From an uncultured Tenacibaculum sp. (GTDB taxonomy: Bacteria; Bacteroidota; Bacteroidia; Flavobacteriales; Flavobacteriaceae), in the NCBI GenBank assembly GCA_947497895.1, contig CANMIL010000019.1:1-41710 (forward strand): a stretch of DNA of 41,710 nucleotides. The letters are read 5' to 3'. The position numbers were made by a program, and so were the translations under genes. A model generated the notes under the pieces. The model did no database searches. It worked only from the letters and a program-made list of their open reading frames with translations, and was not told where the DNA came from. Positions within the stretch are counted from its first letter, which is position 1; the number at the start of each line of letters is the position of its first letter. Positions 39,641 to 41,710 of the stretch are shown one piece after another.

Positions 39641-41437
39641 ATGAAAAATATTAGAAACTTTTGCATTATTGCGCACATTGATCACGGGAAGAGTACTTTG
39701 GCTGATCGTTTGTTAGATTTTACTCAAACTGTTACAGAGAGAGAAAAACAAAATCAGTTGTTAGATAGTATGGATTTGGAACGTGAGCGTGGTATTACAA
39801 TTAAGTCGCATGCCATTCAAATGAATTATGTTCACAATGGAGAACCTTATATATTAAATTTAATTGATACTCCAGGGCATGTTGATTTTTCGTATGAAGT
39901 ATCTCGTTCTATAGCGGCTTGTGAAGGAGCATTATTAATTGTTGATGCGGCTCAAAGTATACAGGCTCAAACTATTTCTAATTTATATTTAGCGCTGGAT
40001 AATGATTTGGAAATTATTCCAGTTATGAATAAGGTTGATTTGCCAAGCGCAAATCCTGAGGAAGTAACAGATGATATTGTTGATTTATTAGGATGTGATC
40101 CAGAAGATGTGATTCCAGCAAGTGGAAAAACAGGGTTTGGTGTTGACAATATTTTAGAAGCTATTATAAATAGAATTCCTGCACCTAAAGGAAACCCTGA
40201 GGCTCCATTAAAAGCATTGATTTTTGATAGTGTGTATAATTCTTACAGAGGAATTGAAACTTACTTTAGAGTAATCGATGGTTCTATTAAAAAGAACCAA
40301 AAGATTAAGTTCATGGCTACAGGAAAAGAATACTTTGCTGATGAGGTTGGAACACTAAAGTTAAATCAAGTTCCTAAGAAAGAAATTCAAACAGGTGATG
40401 TAGGATACTTAATTACAGGAATTAAAACTGCTAAAGAAGTAAAGGTAGGAGATACGATTACTGATTTCGCAAACCCAACAACCGATACTATTGAAGGTTT
40501 CGAAGATGTAAAACCAATGGTATTCGCTGGGATTTATCCTGTAGATACTGAAGACTATGAGGAGTTAAGAGCTTCTATGGAAAAGCTTCAGTTAAATGAT
40601 GCATCATTAGTGTTTCAGCCAGAAAGTTCTGCAGCTTTAGGTTTTGGATTCCGATGTGGATTCCTTGGAATGCTACACATGGAAATTATTCAAGAACGTT
40701 TGGAACGTGAATTTAATATGACTGTAATTACTACGGTTCCTAACGTATCATATCATGCTTTTACAAACAAACAGCCAGATGAGATTATTATTGTAAATAA
40801 TCCTTCTGATTTACCTGATCCTTCAAAATTGAATAGGGTAGAAGAGCCATTTATTAAAGCTTCTATTATTACGAAGGCTGATTTCGTAGGTCAAGTAATG
40901 AGTTTGTGTATTGAAAAGCGCGGACAAATAATGAATCAAACATACTTAACTACAGAAAGAGTTGAATTGATTTTTGAGATGCCTTTGGCTGAGATTGTAT
41001 TTGATTTTTATGATCGCTTAAAAACAGTATCTAAAGGTTATGCTTCGTTTGATTATCATCCAATAGGTTTAAAAGCTTCGAAGCTTGTTCGTGTTGATAT
41101 GTTATTAAACGGACAACCAGTTGATGCACTATCATCTTTATTGCACGCCGATAATGCTTATACTATTGGTAAAAGAATTTGTGAGAAATTAAAGGAGTTA
41201 ATTCCTCGTCAACAGTTCGATATTCCAATTCAGGCAGCTATTGGAGCTAAAATTATTGCTCGTGAAACTGTAAAGGCTTTAAGAAAAGATGTAACAGCGA
41301 AATGTTATGGAGGTGATATTTCACGTAAGAGAAAGCTTTTAGAGAAGCAGAAAAAAGGTAAAAAACGTATGCGTCAGGTAGGTAATGTTGAAATTCCGCA
41401 GCAAGCGTTTATGGCTGTATTGAAATTAAATGATTAA
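39641..41437 (+). CDS. lepA: Translation elongation factor 4 (LepA)
   Basis: A 598-residue ribosome-associated GTPase that acts on stalled or post-translocation ribosomes or during initiation. GTPase motifs: AHIDHGKST (G1), RGITI (G2), DTPGHVDF (G3), NKVD (G4) and SGKTG (G5). Then come the beta-barrel domain II, EF-G-like domains (PMVFAGIYPVDTEDYEEL, GFGFRCGFLGMLHMEI) and the LepA C-terminal domain with its Lys-rich RKRKLLEKQKKGKKRMRQVG. Length is normal. A small membrane-protein gene follows 18 bases downstream. Confidence 0.98.
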   Translation: MKNIRNFCIIAHIDHGKSTLADRLLDFTQTVTEREKQNQLLDSMDLERERGITIKSHAIQMNYVHNGEPYILNLIDTPGHVDFSYEVSRSIAACEGALLIVDAAQSIQAQTISNLYLALDNDLEIIPVMNKVDLPSANPEEVTDDIVDLLGCDPEDVIPASGKTGFGVDNILEAIINRIPAPKGNPEAPLKALIFDSVYNSYRGIETYFRVIDGSIKKNQKIKFMATGKEYFADEVGTLKLNQVPKKEIQTGDVGYLITGIKTAKEVKVGDTITDFANPTTDTIEGFEDVKPMVFAGIYPVDTEDYEELRASMEKLQLNDASLVFQPESSAALGFGFRCGFLGMLHMEIIQERLEREFNMTVITTVPNVSYHAFTNKQPDEIIIVNNPSDLPDPSKLNRVEEPFIKASIITKADFVGQVMSLCIEKRGQIMNQTYLTTERVELIFEMPLAEIVFDFYDRLKTVSKGYASFDYHPIGLKASKLVRVDMLLNGQPVDALSSLLHADNAYTIGKRICEKLKELIPRQQFDIPIQAAIGAKIIARETVKALRKDVTAKCYGGDISRKRKLLEKQKKGKKRMRQVGNVEIPQQAFMAVLKLND

Positions 41438-41455
41438 TTATTTAAGTTCTTGATT

Positions 41456-41623
41456 TTGAATAAAACTCAAATAAGAATATTAGGGATATTATTAATTCTA
41501 ATATCTGTTAGCTTTATGGTTTTCGATTTTGTTGGTGGTTTTCTGGGAGGGATGTTTCTTGGAGCGGCAACAGCAGGAGGTATCGTACTAGCAATTTATG
41601 GGAAATTCAAATTAAATAATTAA
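41456..41623 (+). CDS. Small two-segment membrane protein (55 residues)
   Basis: A reading frame of 55 codons with a TTG start at 41456 (another TTG lies two codons upstream at 41450). It encodes NKTQIRILGILLILISVSF, then a Gly-rich second hydrophobic stretch (VGGFLGGMFLGAATAGGIV) and a short basic end, so it probably spans the membrane twice. It begins 18 bases after the lepA stop. Sequences of this type (a small protein starting NKTQIRI with two TM segments) look familiar from flavobacteria, but I know no function. Confidence 0.6.
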   Translation: MNKTQIRILGILLILISVSFMVFDFVGGFLGGMFLGAATAGGIVLAIYGKFKLNN

Positions 41624-41690
41624 AAATATATTCTGACTAGTCCTAAATAACCGTTACAGTTTTTATTAGGATTAAAGTTATAAAATCTCA

Positions 41691-41710
41691 GAACAAAACA
41701 TGTTTTGTTC
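41691..41710. repeat. Perfect 20-bp palindrome at the window edge
   Basis: GAACAAAACATGTTTTGTTC reads the same on both strands. It may be the centre of a longer terminator hairpin (the left flank TAAAATCTCA could pair with bases beyond the end), serving the transcript of lepA and the small gene, or an operator. The window stops here, so this cannot be decided. Confidence 0.6.

Overview
The window is AT-rich chromosomal DNA from a member of the Bacteroidota, almost certainly a (probably marine) Flavobacteriaceae species. Evidence: promoters of the Bacteroidota type (TTTG, about 19 bases, then TAnnTTTG), Shine-Dalgarno sites weak or absent, a type IX secretion sorting domain, a TonB-dependent receptor with a carboxypeptidase-like N-terminal domain, a LytS/LytTR pair, an SDR-type threonine dehydrogenase and the gene run ftsX-DUF3098-uppP-truB. 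I cannot name the genus. There is no phage, IS element, CRISPR array or rRNA. Most of the region is ordinary housekeeping and envelope DNA.

Layout. 1-2.1 kb: an HxlR regulator with a perfect inverted repeat in its leader, a SpoU RNA methyltransferase, a small coiled-coil protein and a GNAT acetyltransferase. 2.1-2.7 kb: a non-coding stretch with a small reading frame broken by a 10-bp tandem repeat, two terminators and a tRNA with anticodon CAT. 2.7-10.5 kb: a polyprenyl synthase divergent from a complete tetR-tolC-adaptor-RND efflux operon, whose promoter is overlapped by a clear palindromic operator. 10.6-16.5 kb: a Tat-exported hydroxypyruvate-isomerase-like protein, an outer-membrane receptor, a LytS/LytTR two-component system and recX. 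16.5-24.1 kb: a large secreted T9SS beta-propeller protein, a lipoprotein, threonine dehydrogenase, a thioredoxin-fold protein and several small proteins of unknown role. 24.1-27.3 kb: truB, uppP, DUF3098, ftsX and methylmalonyl-CoA epimerase.

27.3-33.9 kb is the least explained part. A three-gene operon (DUF2589 protein plus two unknown helical proteins, with an internal terminator hairpin) lies divergent from a cluster of three paralogous proteins. All three paralogues end in the same tail, ESGAGN followed by a few variable residues and PPY. The first two are tandem-duplicated lipoproteins. The third has no signal peptide and heads its own transcript with a 7-TM membrane protein and a NarL-type kinase; a LuxR-type regulator follows. 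This is my main candidate for an undescribed system, possibly a secreted signal or sorted lipoprotein family with its own sensor.

33.9-41.7 kb: rbfA, a LolC/E-like permease, a 143-bp nested inverted-repeat element, dusB, a translationally coupled operon (CX4CH cytochrome lipoprotein, YceI, OB-fold protein, DUF5777 barrel), lepA and a 55-residue membrane protein, ending in a perfect 20-bp palindrome at the window edge. Several reading frames were shortened or given TTG starts on the basis of promoters, in-frame stops and signal peptides; these choices are noted in each entry.
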